Origin: Massilia sp. MS-15
GTDB taxonomy: Bacteria; Pseudomonadota; Gammaproteobacteria; Burkholderiales; Burkholderiaceae_D
DNA: 64,000 nt
Direction: 5' to 3'
Assembly: GCF_020176695.1 (NCBI RefSeq)
Contig: NZ_JAIWIA010000027.1
Span: 62,001-126,000 of the forward strand
The translations under genes were made by a program, and so were the position numbers. This document shows, piece by piece, positions 20,567-33,092 of the stretch (within the stretch, counting starts at the first letter, position 1; every line of letters starts with the position of its first letter). The notes under the pieces were generated by a model, which worked only from the letters and a program-made list of their open reading frames with translations, searched no databases and was not told the DNA's origin.

Positions 20567-21421
20567 ATGCACGCTTCTCCACGCTTCGAAGGCAGCGACC
20601 AGTACGTCGCCACCGATGACCTGAAACTGGCGGTCAACGCCGCCCTGACCCTGGGCCGCCCGCTCCTGATCAAGGGCGAGCCGGGCACCGGCAAGACCAT
20701 GCTGGCCGAGGAAGTAGCAAGCGCCCTCAGCATGCCGCTGCTGCAGTGGCACGTGAAATCGACCACCAAGGCCCAGCAGGGCCTGTACGAGTACGACGCC
20801 GTCTCGCGCCTGCGCGATTCGCAATTGGGCGACGAGCGCGTGCGCGACATCCACAACTACATCGTCAAGGGCGTGCTGTGGCAGGCGTTTACCGCGCCGG
20901 AACCGACCGTGCTCCTGATCGACGAGATCGACAAGGCCGACATCGAGTTCCCCAACGACCTGCTGCGCGAACTGGACCGCATGGAGTTCTACGTCTATGA
21001 AACGCGCGAGATGGTGGTGGCCAGGCACCGCCCGCTGGTGATCATCACCTCCAACAACGAAAAGGAGCTGCCGGACGCCTTCCTGCGCCGCTGCTTCTTC
21101 CATTACATCAAGTTCCCCGACCGGGACACGATGGCCGACATCGTCAAGGTCCACTTCCCGACCCTGAAGCAGGACCTGCTGGCCAGCGCCCTGCAGAGTT
21201 TCTATGAGCTGCGCGAGGTCGCCGGCATCAAGAAGAAACCCTCGACCTCGGAATTCCTCGACTGGCTGAAACTCCTGCTGGCCGAGGACATCCCCTTCGA
21301 TGCCCTGCGCGGCAAGGACGGCAAGGCCATCGTGCCGCCGCTGCATGGCGCCCTGCTCAAGAACGAGCAGGACGTGCACCTGTTCGAACGCCTGGTCGCC
21401 ATGGCACGCGCCAACCGATGA
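20567..21421 (+). CDS. MoxR-family AAA+ ATPase
   Basis: 284 residues. Walker A GEPGTGKTMLAEEVA, Walker B VLLIDEIDKAD, sensor 1 ITSNNEKELPDAF and arginine finger region FLRRCFFHYI are all present. MoxR ATPases act with von Willebrand A proteins as chaperones for metal insertion or complex assembly. The ATG at 20567 matches the family N-terminus (RFEGSDQYVATDDLK). The last 4 bp overlap a GNAT gene, which in turn overlaps a VWA gene, so the three form a coupled operon. Confidence 0.92.
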   Translation: MHASPRFEGSDQYVATDDLKLAVNAALTLGRPLLIKGEPGTGKTMLAEEVASALSMPLLQWHVKSTTKAQQGLYEYDAVSRLRDSQLGDERVRDIHNYIVKGVLWQAFTAPEPTVLLIDEIDKADIEFPNDLLRELDRMEFYVYETREMVVARHRPLVIITSNNEKELPDAFLRRCFFHYIKFPDRDTMADIVKVHFPTLKQDLLASALQSFYELREVAGIKKKPSTSEFLDWLKLLLAEDIPFDALRGKDGKAIVPPLHGALLKNEQDVHLFERLVAMARANR

Positions 21422-22017
21422 ACGCGGTACTGCCTGCCACGCTGGAATTCAACGGCCTGCGCCTGGAGCCGCTCGCGCCCCACCACGCGGACGGCCTGCG
21501 TGCGGCCGCCGGCGACGGCGAACTGTGGACCCTGCGCGTGACCAGCGTGCCGGCGCCGCACGAAACGGCCGCCTACATCGCGACCGCGCTCGCCGCGGGC
21601 GACCGGCTCGCCTTTGCCGTCATCGATGCACGCAGCGGCCAGGTACTGGGCAGCACCAGCTACCACGACATCCTGCCGGCCGTGGGCCGGCTCGAGATCG
21701 GCCATACCTGGTACGCGCGGCGCGTCCAGCGCAGCCACGTGAACACCAGCTGCAAGCTGCTCCTGCTGTCGCACGCCTTCGACACCCTGGGCGCCGGCGT
21801 GGTGGGCCTGCGCACCGACTGCGAGAACCTCGCGTCGCAGGCCGCCATCGAGCGCCTCGGCGCGAAAAAGGATGGGATGCTGCGCCACCACGCGCTGCGG
21901 CGCGACGGCACGGTGCGCGACACCGTCATGTACAGCATCCTGCGCAGCGAGTGGCCCGGCATCAAGAGCGCGCTGCATGCGCGCCTGGAACGCCACGCCG
22001 GGGCCCGGGCATGCTGA
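21418..22017 (+). CDS. GNAT N-acetyltransferase, RimJ/RimL-like
   Basis: 199 residues. N-terminal LEFNGLRLEPLAPHHADGL, central LGSTSYHDILP and TWYARRVQRSHVNTSCKLLLLSHAF, and AIERLGAKKDGMLRHHALRRDGTVRDTVMYSIL near the end are typical of the protein-N-acetyltransferase subgroup. It would transfer acetyl from acetyl-CoA to an unknown amine. It sits between moxR and VWA genes with overlaps on both sides (4 and 7 bp), an arrangement that suggests a fixed link in expression, though it may be a passenger. Confidence 0.85.
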   Translation: MNAVLPATLEFNGLRLEPLAPHHADGLRAAAGDGELWTLRVTSVPAPHETAAYIATALAAGDRLAFAVIDARSGQVLGSTSYHDILPAVGRLEIGHTWYARRVQRSHVNTSCKLLLLSHAFDTLGAGVVGLRTDCENLASQAAIERLGAKKDGMLRHHALRRDGTVRDTVMYSILRSEWPGIKSALHARLERHAGARAC

Positions 22018-23180
22018 TCGGTTTCTTCTACGCCCTGCGTGACGCGAAGGTCCCGGTCACGATCAGGGAATTCCTGACCCTGCTCGAAGCCCTGCAGCGC
22101 GGCGTCGCGGCGCCCTCGCTCGACGAGTTCTATTACCTGGCGCGCCTGAGCCTGGTGAAGGACGAGGCCCATTTCGACCGCTTCGACCGTGCCTTCGGCG
22201 CGTTTTTCCACGGCGTGAACGCGGTATTTGACGAAAAGGCCGACATCCCGCTCGACTGGCTGCTCAAGCGTTTCGAGCGTGAGCTCACGCCCGAGCAGCG
22301 CGCCGCGCTGGACAAGCTCGGTTACGACAAGCTGCAGCAGCGCCTGGAACAGCTGCTGAAGGAGCAGAAGGAGCGCCACGAAGGCGGCAGCAAGTGGATC
22401 GGCACCGGCGGCACCTCCCCCTTCGGCAATGGCGGCACCAACCCGGAAGGCATCCGCATTGGCGGCCAGGGCCGCAACCGCACGGCCGTGAAGGTGTGGG
22501 AACAGCGCAGCTACCGCGACTACGACGACGAACGCGAACTGGGCACCCGCAACATCAAGGTGGCGCTGCGCCGCCTGCGCCGCTTCGCCCGCACGGGCGC
22601 CGCCGAGGAACTGGCGCTGGACGACACCATCCGCGCCACCGCCAGCAATGCCGGCTACCTCGACATCCGCATGCAGCCCGAGCGCAGGAACCGGATCAAG
22701 GTGCTGATGCTGCTCGACGTGGGCGGCTCGATGGACGACCATATCGAGCGCGTGGAAGAGCTGTTCTCGGCCGCCAGGAGCGAATTCAAGAACATGGAGT
22801 TCTATTACTTTCACAACTGCGTCTACGACCACCTGTGGAAGAACAACCGGCGCCGCCACAGCGAACGCTTCCCGACCTGGGACCTGCTGCGCACCTATCC
22901 GGCCGACACCCGCGTCATCTTCGTGGGCGACGCCACCATGAGTCCCTACGAGGTGCTGGCCCCGGGCGGTTCGGTCGAGTACAACAACGAGGAGCCGGGC
23001 GCCGACTGGCTGGCCCGCTTCACCGCCACCTTTCCGAAATTCGCCTGGCTCAATCCCGAGCCCGAGCACCTGTGGCAGTACCGGCAGTCGATCGCCGTCA
23101 TCCGCCAGATCATGAACAACCGCATGTTCCCGATCACCCTGGAAGGCCTGGAGCGGGCCATGCGGCTGCTGAGCAAGTAG
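22011..23180 (+). CDS. VWA-domain CoxE-like protein
   Basis: 389 residues. C-terminal von Willebrand A-like domain with a MIDAS-like site MLLDVGGSMDDH (the usual DxSxS reads DVGGS here), then YYFHNCVYDHLWKN and VIFVGDATMSPYE. The N-terminal half is helical and charged with a Gly-rich stretch (GTGGTSPFGNGGTNPEG). CoxE-like VWA proteins work with MoxR ATPases; the partner is two genes upstream in the same operon. The start at 22011 overlaps the GNAT gene by 7 bp. Confidence 0.9.
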   Translation: MLIGFFYALRDAKVPVTIREFLTLLEALQRGVAAPSLDEFYYLARLSLVKDEAHFDRFDRAFGAFFHGVNAVFDEKADIPLDWLLKRFERELTPEQRAALDKLGYDKLQQRLEQLLKEQKERHEGGSKWIGTGGTSPFGNGGTNPEGIRIGGQGRNRTAVKVWEQRSYRDYDDERELGTRNIKVALRRLRRFARTGAAEELALDDTIRATASNAGYLDIRMQPERRNRIKVLMLLDVGGSMDDHIERVEELFSAARSEFKNMEFYYFHNCVYDHLWKNNRRRHSERFPTWDLLRTYPADTRVIFVGDATMSPYEVLAPGGSVEYNNEEPGADWLARFTATFPKFAWLNPEPEHLWQYRQSIAVIRQIMNNRMFPITLEGLERAMRLLSK

Positions 23181-23237
23181 CCGACTGCGCACGGCAATCG
23201 TGCGCGCCGGGGCATCTTGTAGAATTGCCAACAAATC

Positions 23238-23346
23238 GCAGGGTGGGCGGCTATGCCGCCCACGCGGGAATGGTTTGCTCCAGCTAACTGCGCTGCGTCC
23301 ATGCGAAACGCTTGCCGAACGCGTGGGAGGGTGACCCGCCCACCCT
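23238..23346. repeat. REP-type inverted pair, copy A (degenerate heads)
   Basis: Left element 23238-23267 (GCAG head then GGTGGGCGGC / GCCGCCCACGCG), right element 23321-23346 in opposite orientation (GGAG head then GGTGGGCGG), about 55 bp between them. Lies between the VWA gene and the antiporter gene, ending 32 bp before the antiporter ATG. Confidence 0.8.
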
Positions 23347-23377
23347 CCGGCAAAGCGCCTAACAAGAGGGAAAAACG

Positions 23378-24580
23378 ATGCCCGATCTGCTTCCCATCCT
23401 CACCAGCCTCGCCTGGCCGATCGCGCTCGCGCTGGCCTGGCTGGCCGGTGAATTCGGCCAGCGCTGGACCGGCCTGCCGCGCATCAGTTTCTATGGACTG
23501 GCGGGCTTCGTGCTGGGCAGCGCGCAGATCGGCGTGCTGCCGGCGCCGGATGCAGGGCCGGTGGCCCTGCTGGCCGACATCGCCTTCGGCCTGATCCTGT
23601 TCGAGCTGGGCTACCGCTTCAACCTGCGCTGGCTGCGCCACAATCCCTGGCTGGGGGTGGCCGGGCTGGCCGAGAGCCTGCTGACCTTCGTACTGGTCTA
23701 CCTCGTGGCCGTGGCCTTCGGCAGCCCGCAGCTGATGGCGCTGATGATGGCGGCGCTGTCGATGGGCACCTCGCCCGCCACCGTCGTGCGCATCATCAAC
23801 GAGCAGCGCAGCTCGGGCCAGGTCACGGAACGGGTGCTGCACCTCACGGCCCAGAACTGCGTGCTGGCGGTGTTCGCCTTCAATGCCATCGTCGGCTTCT
23901 GGATCTTCCGCACCTTCGATGCGGTGGGCGAGGCGCTGTGGCAAAGCCTGGTGGGGCTGGCCGGGTCGGCCCTGGTCGGCGCCCTGTTCGGCATGGCCGT
24001 CCCGGCCCTGCTGCGCGCCATCCGCAACCCGCGCCGGGACGGCACGGTCGCCTTCGCGCTGGCCACCATGCTGCTGGTGGCCCTGTGCGATGCCGGTACC
24101 CTCTCGCCCTATATCGCCACGCTGGCTTTTGGGCTCACCGCGCGCCACCGGCGCGTCGCCTTCAGCCAGGCGCAGCGCAATTTCGGTCCGCTGGGCGAAG
24201 TGCTGACGGTGCTGCTGTTCGTGTACGCCGCCTCCACCCTCGACTGGCGCCAGGTCGCGGCCGGCGCCGCGCTGGCGCTGAGCGTGGTGCTGGTGCGCCA
24301 GCTCGCCAAGACCGGGGCCGTGACCGCCTTCGCCCACCTGTCGGGCGTCTCCTGGCGCAAGGGCGCGCTCACCGGGCTCGGGCTGGCGCCGCTGTCGGTG
24401 TTCGTGATCCTGCTGATCGAGCATGCGCGCCACGCCGGCGTGCACGTGGTGGAGGAACTGCGCGCCATGGCGGCGGTGACCATGCTGCTGGAAGTGTTCG
24501 GTCCCCTGATCATCCAGCGCACCCTGGTCTGGGCGCGCGAATCGTCGGCCAGTGCGCCGGAGGCTTCCCATGCCGCTTGA
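23378..24580 (+). CDS. Cation:proton antiporter (CPA family, Kef/NhaP-like)
   Basis: 400 residues. Twelve or so hydrophobic segments, with typical antiporter stretches [17 protein letters not shown] and [20 protein letters not shown]. There is no C-terminal RCK/TrkA nucleotide domain, so it is shorter than KefB/KefC. Ion specificity cannot be read. Its last 11 bp overlap the YbdK ligase gene, so the two are translationally linked. Confidence 0.85.
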   Translation: MPDLLPILTSLAWPIALALAWLAGEFGQRWTGLPRISFYGLAGFVLGSAQIGVLPAPDAGPVALLADIAFGLILFELGYRFNLRWLRHNPWLGVAGLAESLLTFVLVYLVAVAFGSPQLMALMMAALSMGTSPATVVRIINEQRSSGQVTERVLHLTAQNCVLAVFAFNAIVGFWIFRTFDAVGEALWQSLVGLAGSALVGALFGMAVPALLRAIRNPRRDGTVAFALATMLLVALCDAGTLSPYIATLAFGLTARHRRVAFSQAQRNFGPLGEVLTVLLFVYAASTLDWRQVAAGAALALSVVLVRQLAKTGAVTAFAHLSGVSWRKGALTGLGLAPLSVFVILLIEHARHAGVHVVEELRAMAAVTMLLEVFGPLIIQRTLVWARESSASAPEASHAA

Positions 24581-25709
24581 CGCGTTTACTTCCTCGCAGC
24601 CGCTCACCTTCGGGGTCGAGCTGGAACTGCAGCTGGTCAGCCTGTCGGACTTCGACCTGACCGCGGCCAGCCCCGACCTGATGCACCTGCTCAAGCGCAA
24701 GCCCTTCCCCGGCAACGTGACGCCGGAGATCACCGAGAGCATGATCGAGATTAACTCGAGCGTGCACACGTCCTATGGCCCGCTGCTGGACGAGCTGCGC
24801 GAGATCCGCGACACCCTGGTGGCGGCCAGCGATGTGCTCAACATCGGCATCGCGGGCGGCGGCACCCATCCCTTCCAGCACTGGTCGGAACAGAAGATCT
24901 CGAGCAAGCCGCGCTACGAATACCTGTCGCAGCTGTACGGCTACCTGGCCAAGCAGTTCACCGTGTTCGGCCAGCACGTGCACATCGGCTGCGCCAACGG
25001 CGACGATGCGCTCTACCTGCTGCACGCGCTGAACCGCTACCTGCCCCACTTCATCGCGCTGTCCGCTTCTTCTCCCTTCGTGCAAGGGGTGGATTCCGGC
25101 TTCGATTCGGCGCGCCTGAATTCCGTATTCGCCTTCCCGATGAGCGGGCGCGCACCCTTCATGCTGACCTGGCAAGCCTTCACCGACGAGTATTTCGCGA
25201 AGATGGAGCGCACCCACATCATCAAGAGCATGAAGGACTTCTACTGGGACCTGCGGCCCAAGCCGGAATACGGCACCATCGAGCTGCGCGTGTGCGACAC
25301 TCCGCTCACGGTGGAACGGGCGGCGGCGCTGGCGGCCTACCTGCAGGCGCTGTGCCGCCACCTGCTGGCGCGCAGCGAGGAACCGCCGGCCGAGGACGAC
25401 TACCTGGTCTACAACTACAACCGCTTCCAGGCCTGCCGCTTCGGGCTGGAAGGCGCGCTCACCCATCCGAAGACCTACGACAGCGTCCCGCTGCGCGAGG
25501 ACATCCTGGCCACGCTCGAGAAGATGATGCCGCATGCGCAGGCGCTGGGCAGCGTCGAGGCCCTGCAGCACCTGGCGGCCGCGGCGGCCGACGGCAGCGA
25601 CGCCGCGCGCCTGCGCCGCTTCCATGAACGCGAAGGCAGCGTCGAAGGCATGGTCAATGCCGCGGTCCAGCTGTTCCGCGGCGAGCGCCGCATGCGTCCG
25701 GTGCGCTAG
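24570..25709 (+). CDS. YbdK-family carboxylate-amine ligase (GCS2 type)
   Basis: 379 residues. Family opening [12 protein letters not shown], then [23 protein letters not shown] and [13 protein letters not shown]. YbdK proteins have weak glutamate-cysteine ligase activity in vitro; their real substrate is not established. Start set at the ATG 24570, preceded by CGGAGG, which overlaps the antiporter stop by 11 bp. It converges on a class I amidotransferase-like gamma-glutamyl hydrolase with a 27-bp gap; a ligase and a hydrolase acting on gamma-glutamyl bonds side by side is suggestive but not proof of a pathway. Confidence 0.9.
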   Translation: MPLDAFTSSQPLTFGVELELQLVSLSDFDLTAASPDLMHLLKRKPFPGNVTPEITESMIEINSSVHTSYGPLLDELREIRDTLVAASDVLNIGIAGGGTHPFQHWSEQKISSKPRYEYLSQLYGYLAKQFTVFGQHVHIGCANGDDALYLLHALNRYLPHFIALSASSPFVQGVDSGFDSARLNSVFAFPMSGRAPFMLTWQAFTDEYFAKMERTHIIKSMKDFYWDLRPKPEYGTIELRVCDTPLTVERAAALAAYLQALCRHLLARSEEPPAEDDYLVYNYNRFQACRFGLEGALTHPKTYDSVPLREDILATLEKMMPHAQALGSVEALQHLAAAAADGSDAARLRRFHEREGSVEGMVNAAVQLFRGERRMRPVR

Positions 25710-25736
25710 GCTGCCGCCTGCCGCATCGGCGCGGCA

Positions 25737-26738
25737 TTACAGCCGGGTTTCGCGCGCCGCGCGCAGGAACTCGTCCAGCACCGGCGTACAGTCGAGCAGC
25801 TCGGTGCCGCCGGCGCGGTGGAATTCCGGGTGCCATTGCAGGCCCATGACGAAGTCGGCCCGCTCGTAGCGGATCGCCTCGACGATGCCGTCGGGTTCGG
25901 AATAGGCCTCGATGCGGATGTCGCGCCCGACTTCCTTCACCGCCTGGTGGTGGATCGAATTCACGACCGGATGGCGCACGTCGCGGAACATCCTGCCCAG
26001 CGATGAACCCTCCGGAAAGCGGATCGCATGGCGATGCGCGTCGTAGATGTCGTGCACGTGGGCCAGCGCCTCCGGCACATTGGTGGCGACGTCCTGGTAC
26101 AGCGTGCCGCCGAAGGCGACGTTGATCAGCTGGCAGCCGCGGCACACGCCCAGCACCGGCTTGCCGGCATCGACGAACTCGTGCAGCAGCTCGAGTTCGT
26201 ACACGTCGCGCGCGCGGTCGCCGCTCCATTCGGGCCGGGTCGGCGCTTCGGAATAGGTTTGCGGCGCCACGTCCGCCCCGCCCTGCAGCACCAGCCCGTC
26301 GAGGTGGCGGGCGTAATGGCGCAGGGTGATGTTGCTGGGATGGAGCAGCCCGCTGGTGTTCACGGTCGGGATCATGAACACCAGCACGTCGCGCGACATC
26401 ACCCACTGGGCGATCGACTCTTCGAGGTATTGCAGGTTCTTGCTGAGCAGGCCGCGCGCACCCGGTTCGGGATGGAAGATGCGCGCCGATACCCCGATGT
26501 GCAGGGTGCGGTGCATGAAGTCGCGGTTGAAGCGTTCGCGCAGCGCGCGCCAGCGCGAACCCAGCACCCGCCCAGCCAGCGCCAGCGGCGTGTCGCCGTC
26601 GCGCTGGTAGCGGGCATGGCCGCGCATGGCCGGGCCCTCGGTGGCGCGCCGGTCAGGCACCCGCAACGGGGTGTCGGGACGCTTGCCGACCGGGGGACCG
26701 GGCACCTCGTCGGGGGGATGTCGTTCGTTTTCCGCCAT
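25737..26738 (-). CDS. Gamma-glutamyl-gamma-aminobutyrate hydrolase family (class I GATase-like)
   Basis: 333 residues. Class I glutamine amidotransferase fold: nucleophile Cys in LGVCRGCQLINVAFGG and catalytic His in GLQWHPEF. Family members (PuuD type) cut gamma-glutamyl amides. A polar N-terminal extension of about 90 residues precedes the catalytic domain and contains no obvious motif. Start taken at ATG 26738 (MAENERHPPDE); an alternative 21 codons upstream lacks a good ribosome site. A near-consensus SOS box lies about 105 bp upstream of this start; this is the only gene downstream of it on the minus strand. Confidence 0.85.
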   Translation of the reverse strand: MAENERHPPDEVPGPPVGKRPDTPLRVPDRRATEGPAMRGHARYQRDGDTPLALAGRVLGSRWRALRERFNRDFMHRTLHIGVSARIFHPEPGARGLLSKNLQYLEESIAQWVMSRDVLVFMIPTVNTSGLLHPSNITLRHYARHLDGLVLQGGADVAPQTYSEAPTRPEWSGDRARDVYELELLHEFVDAGKPVLGVCRGCQLINVAFGGTLYQDVATNVPEALAHVHDIYDAHRHAIRFPEGSSLGRMFRDVRHPVVNSIHHQAVKEVGRDIRIEAYSEPDGIVEAIRYERADFVMGLQWHPEFHRAGGTELLDCTPVLDEFLRAARETRL

Positions 26739-26843
26739 GTCGCCAATATAGCCCGGCTGCGTGCGCGCACGATTCGGCCTTGTTACAAAATCCCCGCGCA
26801 TGCTGCCACGGTGTCAACTTGCGGGGTTTGGATTTTTAGTGAA

Positions 26844-26863
26844 TACTGTATGCAATTACAGTA
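26844..26863. promoter_or_regulatory. Near-consensus LexA (SOS) box
   Basis: TACTGTAT-GCAA-TTACAGTA, matching the E. coli SOS consensus TACTGTATATATATACAGTA at 16 of 20 positions, including both CTGT/ACAG half-sites. It is embedded in a longer perfect inverted repeat (GAATACTGTA and TACAGTATTC, 26841-26866). It lies 12 bp beyond the stop of the pseudo-receiver gene and about 105 bp upstream of the GATase-like gene. There is no T tract on either strand, so a terminator is unlikely. Confidence 0.65.
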
Positions 26864-26875
26864 TTCTTGTTGGGA

Positions 26876-27748
26876 CTAGTGCGGCAGCGCCAGCAGTTTT
26901 TCGAAGGTCGCCAGCAGGTGACGGTCGGCCACCGGCTTGTCGAGCAGGCCGCGCACGCCGGCATCGCGGGCGCGCAGGCTGTCGTACTTGAACGACAGCC
27001 CGACGAGAAACAGGACAGCGGTACGGCCCGCACCCTCCTGCGACTTGATGGCGCTGCTCAGGCTGTACGGTTCGATGCCGGGCGCGCAGGTATTGATCAT
27101 GACCAGCGATACCGGCGTTTCGTCGCACAGGCGCACGGCGGCGCGGCTGCTGTCGGTCCACTCGACGGGCCGCTCGATGCAGGAGGGGCTGGCGATGCCG
27201 GCGGCGCTTCCCAGCTTGCCGCTGACGACGCGCGCCACGTGGTCGCGGAAGGCGCCACCCTTGTCGATGATGAGCACGGCGCCGTCGGGTGGTCCCTGGC
27301 GCAGGTGATGGTAATAGGCTGGCGGCTCGGTATCCGGCGCCAGCCTCGGCCTTCGCCGGCGTTCCGGCAGGCTGTGTTCGCCGCGTGCGGCCAGCACCGC
27401 CAGCGCCTGCACGCGGGCGTCGAGCAGTTCGGCCAGGGCATCGAACAGGCGGGCGGGATCGACCGGACGTGGCAGGCTGCGGCGTCCGTGTTCGCCGGCG
27501 CCGCGGTCGCCGCCGATGAGGAGGATGGGCTGCAGGGCGCCGGGCGGCAGGCAGGACAGGCGTGCCAGCGCGGCCGCGTTGCCGCCGTCGGCGATATACA
27601 GGTCGGGTTCTTGCAAACTGTCGTCGTGCAGGCAAAAATACGACGGCCCCGACGAGGGGGCATGCGCCAGCAGGCTTTCCAGTGCGGCGCATTCAGCCGG
27701 CGCGAACCCGACCAGGCGGATGGTGAACGGATATCTGGGTGCGTGCAT
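26876..27748 (-). CDS. Protein with two degenerate receiver-like domains
   Basis: 290 residues. Two response-regulator-like folds appear in series. N-terminal unit (about 5-110): FTIRLVGFAPAECAALESLL, then DLYIADGGN, then a degenerate SLPRPVDPARLFDAL where a Lys-Pro is expected. C-terminal unit (about 165-288): VLIIDKGGAFRDHVARVV, LVMINTCAPGIEPY in which the phospho-acceptor Asp is replaced by Asn, LFLVGLS, and a preserved Lys-Pro in GLLDKPVADRHLL. An Arg/Pro-rich linker joins them. No output domain is seen. It probably cannot be phosphorylated in the second unit; a protein-interaction role is inferred. Start chosen at ATG 27748 behind AGGAAAGGCGGG; a GTG at 27784 and an ATG at 27772 are possible. 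Confidence 0.65.
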   Translation of the reverse strand: MHAPRYPFTIRLVGFAPAECAALESLLAHAPSSGPSYFCLHDDSLQEPDLYIADGGNAAALARLSCLPPGALQPILLIGGDRGAGEHGRRSLPRPVDPARLFDALAELLDARVQALAVLAARGEHSLPERRRRPRLAPDTEPPAYYHHLRQGPPDGAVLIIDKGGAFRDHVARVVSGKLGSAAGIASPSCIERPVEWTDSSRAAVRLCDETPVSLVMINTCAPGIEPYSLSSAIKSQEGAGRTAVLFLVGLSFKYDSLRARDAGVRGLLDKPVADRHLLATFEKLLALPH

Positions 27749-27899
27749 TGCTGTTCCCGCCTTTCCTGACATCTCCCAGGCCACATCGTTTTAATCTAAC
27801 ACAATGGTCTGTACTAACAAGCACATTTGGCTTTGAAAACGCCAATGTTTTCCGCGTGACAAGATAGAATGCGCAAGCATTGAATTAACGAACCTCAGC

Positions 27900-29897
<1,998 letters not shown>

Positions 29898-29928
29898 GCG
29901 CGCGCCTACCGAACAGAACGAATAGATC

Positions 29929-32264
<2,336 letters not shown>

Positions 32265-32268
<4 letters not shown>

Positions 32269-32398
32269 GGTGGGCGGGGTAATTTCGGGCAATGCCCGGA
32301 ATTACGAACGCCCACGCGGTGATCGTTAGCGAATGAACCACCGCACAGGCTGATCTTGCGTAGCTTGACCGCGTGGGCGGCAAAGCCGCCCACCCTAC
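32265..32398. repeat. REP-type inverted pair, copy B
   Basis: Starts GTAGGGTGGGCGG at 32265 and ends CCGCCCACCCTAC at 32398. The right element is the simple form (CGCGTGGGCGGC, loop AAA, GCCGCCCACC). The left one carries an extra nested hairpin (GTAATTTCGGGC / GCCCGGAATTAC) between its arms. The GTAG head contains the parC stop codon. Confidence 0.9.
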
Positions 32399-32405
32399 GA
32401 GAATA

Positions 32406-32432
32406 AAAACGCCGGCGCGAAGCCGGCGTTTT
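32406..32432. terminator. Bidirectional terminator after parC
   Basis: AAAACGCCGGC / GCCGGCGTTTT, 11-bp stem with a 5-nt loop, between parC and the convergent Ala/Lys-rich gene. Confidence 0.88.
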
Positions 32433-32447
32433 CATTTGTAGCGTTGC

Positions 32448-32945
32448 TTAGTGCTTCGCCGCCGCCTTTTGCACCTCGGCCGTCGCCTCGGCGCGCACCT
32501 GGTCGGTCTTGGCCGCCGCGGTGGCCTTGTCGGCCGCCGCCTCGACTTGCGTCTTGAGCAGCTTCTCGTCGGCCTTGATCATCTTCTTGTCGGCCTTCAG
32601 CTTCGCATCGGCGATCTTTTCCTCGGCCTTGGCCACCGCCTTGGCGCGGTCTTCCGGATCGGCCTTGGCGACCTTCTCGACCGCGTCGGCGTGGGCCTCG
32701 GCTGCCTTGTCATACGCCTTGTCCTTTTTCTCGGTGGCGTCGGCCACGGCCTTGTTCACCTTCTTGTCGGCCTTTTCGGCGACCTTCATTTCCTTCTGTT
32801 CAGCCTTGGCGATGTCCTTCGTCGCCTCGGCCTCGGCCTTCACGACCGCCTTGGTGGTGGCGGCGCTGTTGGCTCCGGTGGTGGTCTGGGCGTGGGCGGC
32901 GGTGGCCAGCAGGCCGGCGATCAGGGTGGCGAGCAGTTTGTTCAT
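32448..32945 (-). CDS. Exported Ala/Lys-rich coiled-coil-like protein
   Basis: 165 residues. Signal peptide MNKLLATLIAGLLATAAHA, cut before QTTT. The mature chain is made almost entirely of Ala, Lys, Glu and Asp (for example KAEAEATKDIAKAEQKEMKVAEKADKK) with few aromatics, no Cys and almost no Gly or Pro, so one long charged helix or coiled coil is expected. Function unknown; similar low-complexity periplasmic proteins occur in Burkholderiales. Start chosen for its signal peptide and the Shine-Dalgarno GGAAAGGAAACACC; another Met 23 codons upstream would bury the signal. Confidence 0.7.
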   Translation of the reverse strand: MNKLLATLIAGLLATAAHAQTTTGANSAATTKAVVKAEAEATKDIAKAEQKEMKVAEKADKKVNKAVADATEKKDKAYDKAAEAHADAVEKVAKADPEDRAKAVAKAEEKIADAKLKADKKMIKADEKLLKTQVEAAADKATAAAKTDQVRAEATAEVQKAAAKH

Positions 32946-33092
32946 GGTGTTTCCTTTCCGGTGAGTGGTCGCGCTGGCGGTCTGCGCTGCCTGCGCTGTG
33001 TTGTTGTTTGCCATGGGTCCAGAATACGGACTCCCCCACTCCCGGGTCTGTTAGCCAACCCACTTAGAAAGTTATCGTTTTGTAAGCAAATC

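Noticed and set aside
26841-26866. Reading the 26-bp palindrome as a transcription terminator of the pseudo-receiver gene.
   Set aside because: The stem is AT-rich and no T run follows on either strand; the arms match the LexA consensus instead.
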